Positions 25,301 through 37,290 of a DNA stretch of 64,000 nt are shown in pieces. The translations under genes were made by a program, and so were the position numbers. The notes under the pieces were generated by a model. It did no database searches and was not told the DNA's origin. It saw only the letters and a program-made list of their open reading frames with translations. Source of the DNA: Reticulitermes speratus (Eukaryota; Arthropoda; Insecta; Blattodea; Rhinotermitidae); assembly GCA_021186555.1 (NCBI GenBank), contig JAJKFL010000005.1:23810635-23874634 (forward strand). Reading direction: 5' to 3'. Numbering within the stretch: the first letter of the stretch is position 1; each line of letters begins with the position of its first letter.

Positions 25301-27200
25301 TTTTGCTCCATATCTTTGACATTACCTCTCTGTATTAATTGTTTACAAATTTGTGTGGAAGGCCTGAAAATCTTATGACCTCTCCAGTTTGGCAGTAAAA
25401 GAGGGAAAAACAAATAGGAGTATTCATCTAATATAATATGATCTAAAGAAATGAAAGTGGCTTTCAGTAATTGCTATTTTAACATGTCAAAAATATTTGC
25501 TACGTTGAAGGTAAGAAGAGGAAATAAGATTACAATATTGTTTTCCTGAAAGATATAAAAACTCATTATGCAGTTAAGAATGGTAGATTTAGAATTCTGT
25601 GCTGAAATAGTGTATAGGTGGAGTTTGAAGGTCAGAGATAAATATTAATTTGTATTAATAGTGTTCTTTGTGAAGGTACTTTTGTCTGTTCACTGTATGT
25701 GTAAGAACTTGAAACCTTCCATTCCAGAATCAGCTGAAACTGGCTACTTAAAAAAAAAACAGTAGAATTACTTTTACCAGAAAATTCAGACTTGTCATCA
25801 AAAGGTGACACGAATATGGAAAACTGTCATACTGACAAGATACCGACTTAAGAGCTGGTGTGCACCTGAAATGTTGATACTGGAGCAGTATGGACAATAC
25901 TAACAAATTCAATTATAGAAAAGGCAACATTATTTGTGCGGCACCAACTATATTGCAGACATGATTGGGACCGTTACATTCAACCAAATATTACAATGAT
26001 CTTTTTGTAACTTGGAATTGCTATGTATAATAGAAAATTTTCTCTATCAAATAAATGAATTTTACAATAATTTTACAACATTAAGTGTTCAAATATAAGT
26101 TGAACTAGTTGCAATAGAATACAATCTATGATATGCTGATAAATGTGATATGACCAAATGCATTTGTTACTGTTATGTTGTGTGCCTGTTGCCAGAGGAG
26201 AAATTCAGTCATGCTTCGCTATTGTAGCGGTACAAATATGATTACATTACTAACTCTTATGAGCAAGTAGGGTAACAGTTTTCCATGTTTCCACAGTTCA
26301 GTGTACTAAGGTTTGCAGTATTTTAAATGTATTTGAATTCATGAAAATGGCCAAAATCTTGATACTCAGATAAATGAAAGTATTATCTGGCACACAAATT
26401 GGCATGGCAATAGAGATTCAATGATTATAGTCTCTTCACATAAAATATTTAATATCAGATCTACAGTAAAGTTGATAGGTATTATAAGACAATCACTATA
26501 TGCACTTAGTAAGATATTTTAACTAGGAAGTTACAAATTTAAATACAACATATTGCAATTCTCAGTACTGATTTAGTTTTTGCTCTGAAAGGACCTCAGT
26601 CTGAGACTCCATAACTTGTATGTCTGCAGCCCATAAAACCCCTTGATATTCTATTTGAAAATGTAATTACCATTATTAATTTAAGACTTATGTATGTACT
26701 CAATCATGCATTACACGTACCTCATACTTCAGCATAATATTACAAGGAATGCTTGTATAATATAGTTTAATTGCAAAATCTAGCTAATGAAGTTTATAAA
26801 CATGTGTATGTTTCGTAAAGTTTACACTTACGTTTTACTTTGGAAGCTAAGGTAGTGAACACATGCCATGTTGGTAATGTATGGTGAAATGAGAAAGGTG
26901 TGGCAAAGAAGGACGTATTTATCATTCACTTTTAAGTTCCTATTCTTGAATTCAGTTCGAAGGGCTGAGGTAAACCTAATACAAATTACATTGTCTTCTT
27001 TATTACAGCACAAGAAATTCTGAAAGTGTCAGGCAGATTAAAATTAAAGTATAACATTTCTATTCAGAATTCATGTAAATTTTATGTGTACAGTATTTAA
27101 ATTTAGGTCTATTTCTAATTTCATTCACCTCAGGAGATTATTTTGTGTTAGTTTACATCACACAAAGAGAACTCTATAATGTAATGTAAGATTAAGATTT

Positions 27201-27343
27201 TTGAGATCTTCGATCTTCTGGGATGTTATGCAGCGTATATTGGTAGTTAGTCACCGACTTTTGGGACCGATAGGTTGTCCCGAAATGTGGTAACTAACTA
27301 CCAATGTGCGCTGCATAATATCCCAGAAGAGCAAAGATATCAT
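27201..27343. repeat. Fold-back element inside the CpG-poor block
   Basis: Arms at about 27201-27256 and 27288-27343 are imperfect reverse complements (TTGGTAGTTAG...CTAACTACCAA near the centre). The core GGGACCGATAGG...GTCCCGAAATG matches the core of the 4.3-kb fold-back element. If this region is transcribed on the minus strand, it would form a long RNA hairpin. Confidence 0.75.
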
Positions 27344-28799
27344 TTACACCACGGTAGATGCCTGAAGTCATGCGTTAGGATTGTTGTTTGTTAGTACATT
27401 TATTTAAATATTTGACAGTAGAGTATTTCTTAAGTCATCAGATTTTGGAAAGTGTACTTCTGTAACAAATTGCTGGTCATTATAGCATTCAGTTTCGTAG
27501 ACCAAAATACAACTGGACATTGTTATATGCTTTCTCTATACTCATTATATAATTAATTAACATGTTACAGCACAAACGTCTTCAAAATACAAATTAGAAA
27601 TTTTATTTATACCTCCAAATGGATCAGAACCTCTACTGATCACACTGTTCAGAACATTATTCCCATTTATTGCAAGAACTGAACAAAACCTGTAAATTCA
27701 TGTTATATGTAATGATAAGATGTTTATAGTTAAAGCTGGGGTTATATTTAGTCACAAATACTGTGTAAAGGATTAAATATTTAATATATTATGGGCTTCA
27801 GACATAGTATTATTTTAAGTTATACTTTCGTTTACATTACATTTTAAATCAAATGTTAAAATATCCTCTAGTCACAGATTTTAATTTGACCTTCCATTTA
27901 ACAAGTAAATCAAACATCACTATTAATTTTCAGGGCGGTGGTATGGGTGTTACATAACCTGAATTTATATAAACATCTACAGAGTCTGTGTTCACTATCC
28001 AAATTATTAATTCTGTATGGTAATTATGACATTAAAAATATTTTACTTCAATTTTATGCTGATTGTCTTGTATTGGCCAGAATTTCATACCAAAATCCCT
28101 TTCTCCTACAAATTTAGATAATAAATACACATCTAATTTCATTCTATATAAGTCCAAAATGTGGACAAAAACTGAATTAGATACTTGTGGTTTCTCACAG
28201 CCTGTAATTAATTTTTTCACATCTGTGCACTTGTCAGTGGTTAACATTTAGTCTCAGTTGTAGGAAGAGGGAACATGGTCCCCAACCCGTATTTAATTTC
28301 ACAATACAATAGATATCTAATAATAATAATAAATAGATGATGGAAGAACTTCAGAGAATTGACAGAATGTGTAACTTCTTTATGAGAAGTGAGAATGTCA
28401 GTAGGTTACAGGAAACCTATTTCATGTCAATTTTTCAAATAATTAATTTACATAATGCCAGGACATGTAACATGAAGCTAAGTCAAACACTTAAAATGGA
28501 AATGCCATCAATTACTACTGAAATTTTGAATATTCTCCAGTAATATCCAGATATTAGATTTAAATTGAATTCTATAATTTCTATTTTGTGTTACATTCAA
28601 CATAAAAACAAACCCCTTTGTCTTATGTATAAGTAAATAATACTTTACTTATAAACATTCATGACTTCCACATAATATCTTAACTTCCATATATTTAAAG
28701 TCTATTTACTGATGAGTTAAATACCCAGAGATGCTTGCTGCTGAACTCTGTACAGTTCTTAGTTGTCTCGATGCTAGAATCTGAAATGTGTGTATTCTT

Positions 28800-28817
28800 T
28801 TGGTACCATGGTACCAA
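28800..28817. other. 18-bp perfect palindrome
   Basis: TTGGTACCATGGTACCAA reads the same on both strands with no spacer. No known role. Confidence 0.9.
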
Positions 28818-30975
28818 TGAGGGTATGAAATGCCACATCCAAACAAAGTCACATTATGAAGTATGAGGTGCAGAATCTGCTTTCTCATCCCCATGTGAAC
28901 AAATATGTTCAATTCTCATTGTTCCAAATGTATATGTAAGCTGTCAGGACATGTAAGTGCATGCTTCAGCAGCTTGAAGCCTGCGTTACATGAACAATCA
29001 CTGACCAGTGATATTGGTGCAAGAAGTCATAACATAAACTGACAAAATCAATTTTCAAGGAGCTTGTATAAATGATAAATATATTTGGTACACGGGAAGA
29101 TGTAAACAGATGTAAATGTCTTTTTTTAATCCTGCCACCCTCATCAGTAAAAGAATGTCATTTCAGACAGGTCTGAAGAATGGAATTAATTTTTAAATAA
29201 CTTACTGTCAACTACAGTAACTCACTATAACTAAGCATCTCCCAGAGGAATGTGTGTCGGCATCATGATACTTTCTATGCAGTTGTTTGTACAGGACCAA
29301 GACACATTTTCATCATTCACATTATAACATGCCAACATTAAGCAAGCAGTTTCTTTCATGATAGGTTAAAGATGTAATTTCAGATTCAGTTTTCCAAGTT
29401 AGACATTGGACTTGTAAGAAATATACTGGCACTTTTACGTTTCTACTGACCACCTATAACACCGCCCCCTGATAGACTGAAAATAAATTCACTTGGCTAT
29501 TTTTTATATATATTTTCTACACATATTTCAATAGATTTACAGTTTTAACCCTTTAAAGCTGAATGTTAATGTAAATTATGTTTAAAGTTCAGTTCCTACC
29601 TCGAGAAAACACTGCATGTCCATTACAAAAACAAGTTGGTTAATGCTATTTGGACAAATGATAACTCTACTTTTCTGGGACTCATACAAAACTCATAAGT
29701 ACATAGTTTTTGAATGTGGTACATATAGTAACCACCGTGCTTCAAAAGGTTAGTAATTCTATTTAGTAATGAAGTGTATTTAACTTGAGAAGGAAGCATG
29801 TTTTAGAGTATTTAATTAAAAGATATACTGTATATTGAGCATGACTCATCATGAATCAGAAATTAATTTTCATGTAATTTTTGTAACAGGAATTTGTTAA
29901 TATTCTAGTTAACTGGGAGAAAGGGCATATATGTCTCTCACAGACTTCTTATTGTGTGATAGTGCAGCATCAGCTTTGTTGATTTAAGTAGCAGTTCACA
30001 TTCATCCCTTTGCTCAGTGCAGTTTCCATACCCCATAATACAGAGCAGTGAAACAAGTTTAGGGGCCACCCGGGGCAACAAATTGGCCTGTTTCAATAGT
30101 GACATCATATTCAACGAAGGTAAAGAATTCGCTTCCAGATTTACTCAAAAGTGTATCAACTCACTTTATGTGCTACTGCATCTTCCACTTTAATATTCAT
30201 GATTTATAAAACAGAGTCATTTTTGATAGTCATTGCTAACTTTCCATTGTTTCTGAGCAGATGAAAACATATGGGTATGAACTAAAACTTTTACATACCA
30301 TTGTTTACCAGAGTCAACCAATCACATATCAGAAAATATTTAAACCATGATATTTTCTGATATTAGGTGATATAATGGATTGCTTGGTGACAAGACAACT
30401 TTGCCATGATAATGTAACATGACAAAACACTGTCGCACTGCGTGTGGGATAGGCACAGTGAAAATTTGACAGCTTAGAACTTCGGCTTTAGAGAAGATGT
30501 AATTCCATTAACAACTGATAACACATGCGAAACTTTCACAAAATGCGGAAGCTTCTTTATTTAGTGTGTATTCAAATTTATTGTTACTTAAATTTTTAAT
30601 CACTTTGTTTCACGTTTAGCTTGACGGTATGTGTAATTACCTTTCATTTTCACTCTCGTTACAAAAAAACGTGAATAACCTTATAACGCAGGTCACTACA
30701 ATGTAACTACAGACTCTGATGTTTAGATACAATATAAACATCGCCTATGAATTTTCCTACTAACTTGTTCTGGTATTTATATTAAATACCAATTCCTAGT
30801 TCATTGTTTCAATAAAAAACGTACCTATTAAAAAGGTCATCAAAACGATGACTAGATTGAATAGCCTCACAAAAAAGATTCAGTTAACATTGTCCGTACA
30901 TGTTATTAGCAATATAAATGCGCGGAAGAATCATTTGAATAACCCGTTCATAAAATGTAAAACAACAATCAACCA

Positions 30976-30981
30976 TTTATT
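30976..30981 (-). terminator. Candidate poly(A) signal AATAAA
   Basis: Minus-strand AATAAA about 520 nt past the receptor stop codon. Chance occurrence is likely in AT-rich DNA. Confidence 0.25.
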
Positions 30982-31006
30982 CACAACCAAAATTCTCAAA
31001 GCTCAA

Positions 31007-31257
31007 CAATACCTAGTTATTGTATTGTGTGTTCTCGAGAAATCCCAACAATACAACTTCAATTTATTGTATTGCGATTCGTGGATACCACACACTTTTG
31101 TTTGAAGTGGTGAAGCTATAATAATTTATTTATATTATAACTATGAAGAAGTCATTGGATTGTTTGCTTCTTTTGTAGTCAGCAATACAACCAATCGTTG
31201 TACTGCGATTCGTAACCTACATCACTTCTCTTCACAATACAACCAGTCATTGTATTG
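31007..31257 (-). repeat. Four related hairpins past the receptor stop
   Basis: Copies at 31007-31027, 31049-31074, 31182-31206 and 31235-31257 share the form CAATACAA-loop-TTGTATTG, with stems of 6 to 9 pairs and loops of 7 to 10 bases. The second and third are followed by the same GCGATTCGT on the plus strand. They lie 245-495 nt past the stop codon and would be hairpins in any receptor 3' UTR that reaches them. Copy 3 has one stem mismatch. They may be regulatory or a small dispersed tandem repeat. Confidence 0.75.
31125..31130 (-). terminator. Candidate poly(A) signal AATAAA
   Basis: Minus-strand AATAAA about 370 nt past the receptor stop codon, between the second and third hairpins. If used, the first two hairpins would be left out of the mRNA. 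Confidence 0.3.
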
Positions 31258-31500
31258 CGCAAACTCAGATACCGCCTAATTTGATAGTCATTTGGGTTAT
31301 AAATAACGCTCTCCTCTACTATGCATTCCTACAATCTTTATGATCCTTCTACTGGTAAATGTCGTGTCAGAGTCATTTGTTTCGTGGGTCCGTCTGTCTG
31401 GTCTGCGGCATCACGTGTTTCTACGTGATTTGGTGTGATGCTGCTGTCAGGGGTGCACTATTATCAATACTACAGAATTAGTAAACGTAACAAACGCCGA

Positions 31501-32019
31501 TTATGTGACGATTATGTGTGGCGCCGAGAAGAGCACTGCGATAGTTGCAATAACTGTGAACAGTGTAAAGATGATGAGGCACAGTCTGTCAACCACCATT
31601 GCGGCGAACTTCCAGTCGTTCGTCACTTCCGCCGCCTCGTCCTCTTTCCTCAACTTGTCTGTAATCACGCGGATTTCCTTGAGGATCAGTGTGAGCTCTC
31701 GGTGAGGGCCGAGGCACGAAGAACTCCCACCACTCCCGTGAAGCAGTGTTCCCCCACCACCTCCTCCTCCATCATCATGGTGTGTATGAGCACCTCTGAG
31801 AAATCCTGCTGTAGAAACCGCGCTCGACGTCTGGAGTGTGCCTCCGTGGTGTCTGAAATCATCGTCGATGTCCAACACATTAGCGAGGAGACTCTTGGAG
31901 GATCGCTCCTTTAATTCCAGCTCGCGCATCTGCAGAGTCTTCCGCGACGAGTCTGTATCGCTTCCGGGACGACTCATCCTCAGTATACAAGGCAGCCAGT
32001 GTAAGAAGACAGTTTTGAT
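31501..32019 (-). CDS. nAChRalpha7: nAChR alpha7-type exon 10: intracellular loop, TM4, stop
   Basis: Last coding exon, 172 codons and TAA, joined in phase 0 to exon 9 after an acceptor reading TTGTTTCAG. It starts with the post-TM3 stretch IKTVFLHWLPCILRMSRPG. Next come the family motif LELKERSSKSLLANVLDIDD, a variable Ser/Gly/His-rich part with seven glycines in a row, and the amphipathic pre-TM4 helix (LILKEIRVITDKLRKED). The exon closes with NDWKFAAMVVDRLCLIIFTL, the rest of TM4 and the SAPHIIV end shared by insect alpha5-7 subunits. The whole TM3-TM4 loop sits in this one exon. A 159-codon plus-strand frame over it is its antisense shadow. Confidence 0.95.
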   Translation of the reverse strand: MKTVFLHWLPCILRMSRPGSDTDSSRKTLQMRELELKERSSKSLLANVLDIDDDFRHHGGTLQTSSAVSTAGFLRGAHTHHDDGGGGGGGTLLHGSGGSSSCLGPHRELTLILKEIRVITDKLRKEDEAAEVTNDWKFAAMVVDRLCLIIFTLFTVIATIAVLFSAPHIIVT

Positions 32020-32448
32020 CTGAAACAAGATTTGAGAAGTCTCGCTGGCTAAATGCGTAATGCATCTATCAGAGGCTTTTAGTATGTTCACCCAGCTCAC
32101 CCCTGAATATTAAGGCACCTTCATTACATCCGCCTTCATCTAAAAATAAAATGTTAGGCAATGTTGGAAAGGCGTAACACTTTTGGTGTTATTCACTTGG
32201 TCATTGATTCTATTACTCTTATTCTTTTTGTTATTCGTGACTGCTTCCAATGCAGTCAAAACGAAATACCCAATTCCTTTTGTTCTTCGCAAAAAGCTCT
32301 TCCAAAAGATCTGTATACAGATAAAAGAAAACCATATTTTAGTATGTCCGCCACATTTGTCCAAAAATTTAAAGGATTTCGATATAATGAAAGAAAGTAA
32401 AGTAAAGTAAAGTAAACTTGCCCATGTGCACAACATAAGAAAATAAGA

Positions 32449-32706
32449 AAGAGTGGAAGTATAACTCCATGTATTCTTAATCTCAGCACTATAGGGAGGT
32501 GAATGATCAGTTCACGCTCCGGCCGCTTTACCCTCAGGAAAGAACCTCGGTACCCACTGAACAGTAGGCTGCGTAGGCCCCAGCGTCGGTCTGTACGCTT
32601 TGGAGTACAGGTAAATCTCTTGCCTCTGCCTGGAATCGAGAAAGTATTTCTCGGTTGCCCAGCCCGTAAACTAGTCTCTATACTGACTACGGTATGCCGG
32701 CTCCGG
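32449..32706 (-). repeat. SINE family B, copy 3
   Basis: Good match to the other family B copies: GTATAACTCCATGTATTCTT, a CACGCTCCGGCCGCTTTACC block, GGTACCCA, CTCTTGCCTCTGCC, and GGTATGCCGGCTCCGG at the right end. Just left of it is an AGTAA-unit microsatellite (about 32394-32414). The plus-strand ORFs across it belong to the repeat. Confidence 0.8.
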
Positions 32707-34010
32707 AAAACGTGTTTACTTTTCTGAAAATGTACGTACGTACGTACAAGTATACGTAGATATTAATCATGGTTGGATCATGGTTCTGAACATAAGCGTA
32801 TCCAGTCACAAGAAAATCTTCATTGCGTTTCAGTTGCGTTGAAATAGGACCTTTTTTCGATTAATGTAGTAGGTCGTACTCTGTATTAAACGAGATACGC
32901 AAGACCCACGATGCGTGTATGTATGTATGCATGTACATATCGTGTTTAGTTTAGTACTGATTGTTTATCCATCCAGCACATTGGTTAGTTTTGACATTTC
33001 CACAGTTTGAATAATTTGCCTACTAAAAACAAATGAAGGGTGTGAAGTCCATTGCAGTCTTAATTCACATGATTTCATTCATGACATTCCTGCGTAATAA
33101 GTAAAAAAGACACTTTTGAATATACAAAATAGAGTATTGTGCTTAAAATCATCAGTTTTATGCTATTTACAAGGGAGCATCGAAAGAGAGCATTTACGAA
33201 CTGAAAATCTAGAAGCAAAAAGGGTGCAAATTTACTACATACATTATACTGGTCCTACATTTCTGAACTTATTTAATTGCTTCAAAAACGGCAATACTTA
33301 AAGGAAAAACTGGATGATTGCAATTTTTCTGTACAAATTTCCGACGTAATATTTTCGCTTCGATAAAGATTTATCAAAATGGGAACAGAAATGCGTAGAG
33401 ACCCTTACGTAAAGAGTCATTTATTTTTCTCCGATTATAACCAAAAATGGAAAATGTCATGTTTTGGAAACATTTCTCAATATAAAATATCAGGAAAATC
33501 AGTTCCGCGGTTCTCGAGCTGTCACATTGGTAGCGAAACTAACGTAACTTTACGTTGCAAACGCACAAAGAATTTATCTCAGTTGTAATCTATTAACACT
33601 GGGACAAGTTGACCGAACGCTACGAATGAAACCCGTATTGCGGTTGACATAATTGAGACCGACCGGGTTCGATCTCGACCAGGACAAAGTTTGTCCGAAC
33701 TGAGGTTTATGGTCGTAAAAGCGTCGGTCAGAAAAAAGTTTACAATTCATGTATTTTGTGTTATTGAATATCATCTGTAATAAGAACAGTTCAGATTTAA
33801 TTGTACTGCTTTTCCACATAGTCTCTGCAAACTTAGAGGCATTTACCATATCGTGGGACAAGCTTCTTTATTTCCTGCGGATAGAAGACCCTGTCCTGTG
33901 TTATTAGCCATCATGCCCCAACTCTTTCCAGGTTACCATCATCTCTAAATTTGTAGGCGCCAAGATTTTGCTTCAGAGCTGGAAACAATGACAATCGTTC
34001 GGCGACGAAT

Positions 34011-34026
34011 CCCCCCCCCCCCCCCC
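34011..34026 (+). repeat. Poly(C) run, 16 bases
   Basis: Uninterrupted C-run, so a G-run in the receptor pre-mRNA with quadruplex potential. A similar run of 14 lies at 36976-36989 inside the transposase remnant. Confidence 0.9.
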
Positions 34027-34338
34027 AGTAATATATTCACAATCAGTGCAGTACATTTACTTACGAAATTGTACGCATTGTAACTGATTTCATAACCGAC
34101 CCTCGTACTACTTCCCAGGAAATACGAGATAGTACTTTAAATGATATCGCGACAGCACTCTGCAGGTCCGACATAAACGCAGGTACACAGAGTTGCACAA
34201 TAACCAAAGAAAAAATATTCTTCTAAGTTTCAATTCATTACAGACAAAAAGATATGACATTTTATCCGTTCCTTTCTCGTTCATGAAGAAATGAGTACAT
34301 TAGCATAATGCATGTGTCTGTATATGTCCGCAATTTTT

Positions 34339-34369
34339 GTCTGTCTGTTTGTCTGTCTATCTGTCTGTC

Positions 34370-34401
<32 letters not shown>

Positions 34402-34424
34402 TGTATGTATGTATGTATGTATGT
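34339..34424 (+). repeat. Compound TGTC / TATG microsatellite
   Basis: About 35 bp of GTCT units (some changed to GTTT or ATCT) run into about 50 bp of pure TATG units. The pure part encodes repeated MYVC-type peptides in the shadow ORFs. Confidence 0.95.
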
Positions 34425-34879
34425 CCCCTTGGAACAAGTCGAGAACTGCTAAAAAAAATCTCATAAAAGTTTGGATATTGCTGAGTTTTATCAAACATTT
34501 TTCGATGCATTACAATTTGGGTTAAAATCGGAGAGTTATAACGGACGCCTTACACAAAGACCTACGTGACTTTTCGTGAACATCACTGCATATCTGTCGG
34601 AACGAAAACTGTTTGGAACAAATTTTCAGTGAAAAAGGAAACACACATTTTATAATCACTAAATATTTCCTGTAAACTTGCTATTTTCAGATACGGGCAA
34701 TACAACAAAGGGGGGGTAGGCGCCTGACTTGTTATGCCATGGGTACACTTTATACATTTTGATTAAAAATTCCTGGCATTGGAGAACCTATAAGTAGTTA
34801 CACTACTGACAACGCAGAGGACAGTTATTTTGACACTACTTAATAATTACTTTTGGGGTACGAGGTGACAGCCATTAAG

Positions 34880-35385
34880 AGCATGGAAAAGAAATAAAAA
34901 GGAGAGCATCGGTAGACGGACTGAAAGGCAGAAAAGAATTAATAAAAAGAAAGACATGAAAAGGAATGGAAGAAAGAGAATGGGAAGGGTGGGAAGGTGA
35001 ATGGATTATTTAGATGTATGGATTGATAAAGAGGAGGAAAATTAAATAAATATGTAAATAAAAAAGGATGAAAGGAAATTTATGAAACGGCAGGTATATA
35101 GCCCGATGGAAAGGACGAAAGGTAGGTAGACAAATAAATTGAAATAGGGAAGGAAAAATAAAATTTAATATAGAAAAATGGATGATGGGTGGGTTAAATG
35201 AATAAACAGATAAAAAGACAGAAGAGATATGAAATAAGCAACAAGGAAGAATGAAAGAAATTTAACGAAAGAACGTAGAGAGACTAAGTGAACGACTGGG
35301 TGGCTGGACACAGAAACGGGGAAAAAATGAAATAAACACATAAACAAGAAAGAAAAAGGAATCAAAGAAAATGAAATAAAGCCTT
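34880..35385 (+). repeat. Purine-rich tract, ~500 bp
   Basis: The plus strand is dominated by A and G (units such as GAAAGAA, GGAATG, AAATAAA) with few C or T. The receptor pre-mRNA would therefore be pyrimidine-rich here. It is probably a decayed tetranucleotide array. Triplex formation and binding of pyrimidine-tract proteins are possible. Confidence 0.7.
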
Positions 35386-35883
35386 CACAGGATACATAAA
35401 GCAAAGTTGTTCCTCTGTGCTCGGCAGTGGGTTTTTATATCGACGTACTCGTTCTAATTCAGTCTCTTTCGATCTCAAATGTAGGTCAGCGCTGCAATTA
35501 CGTGCAGTAGCTGAGGGTATGAACATTTTGGATTTTCAAAGTGGGTCCGCGCGCGTGCTGACTGGTGCATGCGTCTACTGCAGCAAGAGAGAGACAGAGA
35601 GAATCAATACGTCTGAGATTCCAGGCGATTCCATATGGAATGGGCGTGGCTGCCCAGTCGACCTATCGAACAGCACGACCACGCCGATGAGTCCTAAACT
35701 AATAACACTGAACATGATTCAGACTTTGATATTTGTTGTTTCTGCTATAGAACATTAAGTTTCATCATCGTGTTCACAAAATTCCAGTACTGTACCACAC
35801 CAATTCGATTCATATCTTAGCAATGTCTTTCTATGTGATCTGTTTCCTTATTATTCTACCATAAACGCACCAAGCTCGTCGTA

Positions 35884-36000
35884 GTGGCCGCGGATACTAT
35901 CCCGTACCGCTTATACAAAGGTCTGGGTTCGAACTCCATTTGGGTTATGGGGATATTTCTGCGCCTTTTCTATGTTTGTTCAGGCAATGGCCCAACCCCT
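35884..36000 (+). repeat. tRNA-like SINE head
   Basis: Plus-strand A-box-like TAGTGGCCGCGGATAC and B-box GGTTCGAACTCC about 40 bp later. The head resembles the tRNA-like segment at 5915-5995 in layout but not closely in sequence. The body end is not defined. Confidence 0.45.
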
Positions 36001-36779
36001 CGTCCAAGAAGTCGTAAAAAATATCTGCAATCGACATTCATAAACCCCAAGAACTGGTTGCCCTGGGTTGCACTGACCTGTAGCGAGATACAGACGGATA
36101 AACGCATTGGGTTTCTAAGTGGCTTCTTTCTTTGGGGTTGCAGTATGTTTCGCTTCGAAATACTTAATGTCCGTATGACGTGATGGAATGGGTAAATTGT
36201 CGCACGAACTGTCATGGGTTTATGCTGTCAACACCCACCCCTACGAAATCGGCATTGTGGCTATATGCAGTTGTAAAATAACTTACTTGATGATGAAAAT
36301 ACTTATATTTATGTCAACAGAATAACCATTCTTTAATAGAAGTGACTAATCATGTGGTCCCCGCAAGCTGATTAATATTGAGTTTTCACTTGTAAATTTC
36401 CCTACCAAAATTATGCGTCTATATCTTGTTCCTAATCAAGTTTTAGTCTAGAGTAAATACTTGAGTTCATAACAACGTTACTAGCTCATCGGTATGGACC
36501 TAGAATAGGGCAGCACCCAAGGGAGTGGGGGGGGGGCTGCTGTCGCGTTTCCTCCCGTACCCCCACTAAAAGACTCCATAAAATATTATTATGTGTTTTA
36601 TTTCTTATTTTTGTTAATTTCATTACAATGTTGTGATCAGTAACATTAAAATTGTATGATGGTTGGAAAATAATATAAAGAACGTTCACACACGGTGTGG
36701 GCGATGGCATAAATTTATTGCTGAGACAGTAATATCTACACACATTTAAATGTACACCGTTATATAGAGAAATTCAAAA

Positions 36780-37290
36780 CTTTATTTCCATGTTCTGTGC
36801 AAGTCCATTGTGTGCTCCATTTGTTGTCCTGCACACATAAAGACAACATTTGACTGCGTACCAAACATTCTAAAATAAAGGTTGTTCAATTTTTGCAATC
36901 GCTGTTCGTGTTCGATCCTTCAAGTTGTTCAGTGTTACAGGCACTCACAAAGCGCAAACCTCATGTTTCACGAAGCCCCCCCCCCCCCCAGGAAAGGCTC
37001 GACGGGGATCAGATCTGGAGATCAGGGAGGCCAGGAAGTTGAAACCCTTCGACCATGCCATCGTTTAGACAAATGCCAATTCAAGAACGCTCTCACGTCA
37101 TCGTTGATGTGTGGTGACGCTCCGTCGTGTTTAGAAACAAGACTAGGTTTGCCTTCAAGCAGATGCGGCATTAACCACAACTCCATCACGTCATGGTAGA
37201 TAATTCCCGTAACGCGTTTAACTACGGCGTGAGGATTTTCACCTCCCCATAAACGGGCGTTGAGAAGCCCTTTCGTGTGTTTAGGATCCC
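36780..37290 (-). pseudogene. Tc1/mariner-like DDE transposase remnant
   Basis: The minus strand encodes NARLWGGENPH, IYHDVMELWLMPHL, VSKHDGASPHINDDVRAFLN and WHLSKRWHGR, then WPP and SPDLIP, and further on VTLNNLKDR and the RTTNGAHN end. This is the C-terminal half of an insect DDE_3-type (Tc1/mariner superfamily) transposase. The Asp in KHDGA is the second catalytic Asp. WPP is followed by TGA where Arg is usual (a CpG-type CGA to TGA change), more stops follow, and a 14-G run has expanded in the place of a Trp-Gly. The copy is inactive. It is a plain DNA transposon in a receptor intron. Confidence 0.85.

Larger units (their letters stand above)
18200..30050. other. CpG-poor AT-rich block, possible long 3' UTR
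   Basis: From about 18.2 to 30.05 kb, CpG dinucleotides drop to a few per kb by eye, against a much higher density on both sides. Recognisable insertions are few: one decayed LINE end and one fold-back element. No frame looks coding; the longest are under 90 codons. The block lies just downstream of the receptor stop codon on the transcribed strand. It could be a very long 3' UTR (known for neural genes in flies), a separate non-coding transcript, or old methylated DNA that lost its CpGs. Confidence 0.45.
30051..31500 (-). other. nAChRalpha7: 3' flank or proximal 3' UTR of the receptor gene
   Basis: Sequence directly past the stop codon on the transcribed strand. CpG density is normal here. 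It contains four small hairpins (31007-31257) and AATAAA motifs on the minus strand at 31125-31130 and 30976-30981. These could serve a short-form 3' UTR of about 370-520 nt. Confidence 0.5.

Noticed and set aside
31435-31914. 159-codon plus-strand frame
   Set aside because: It lies antisense to the last receptor exon, whose protein is unmistakable. Long antisense frames over GC-richer exons are common.
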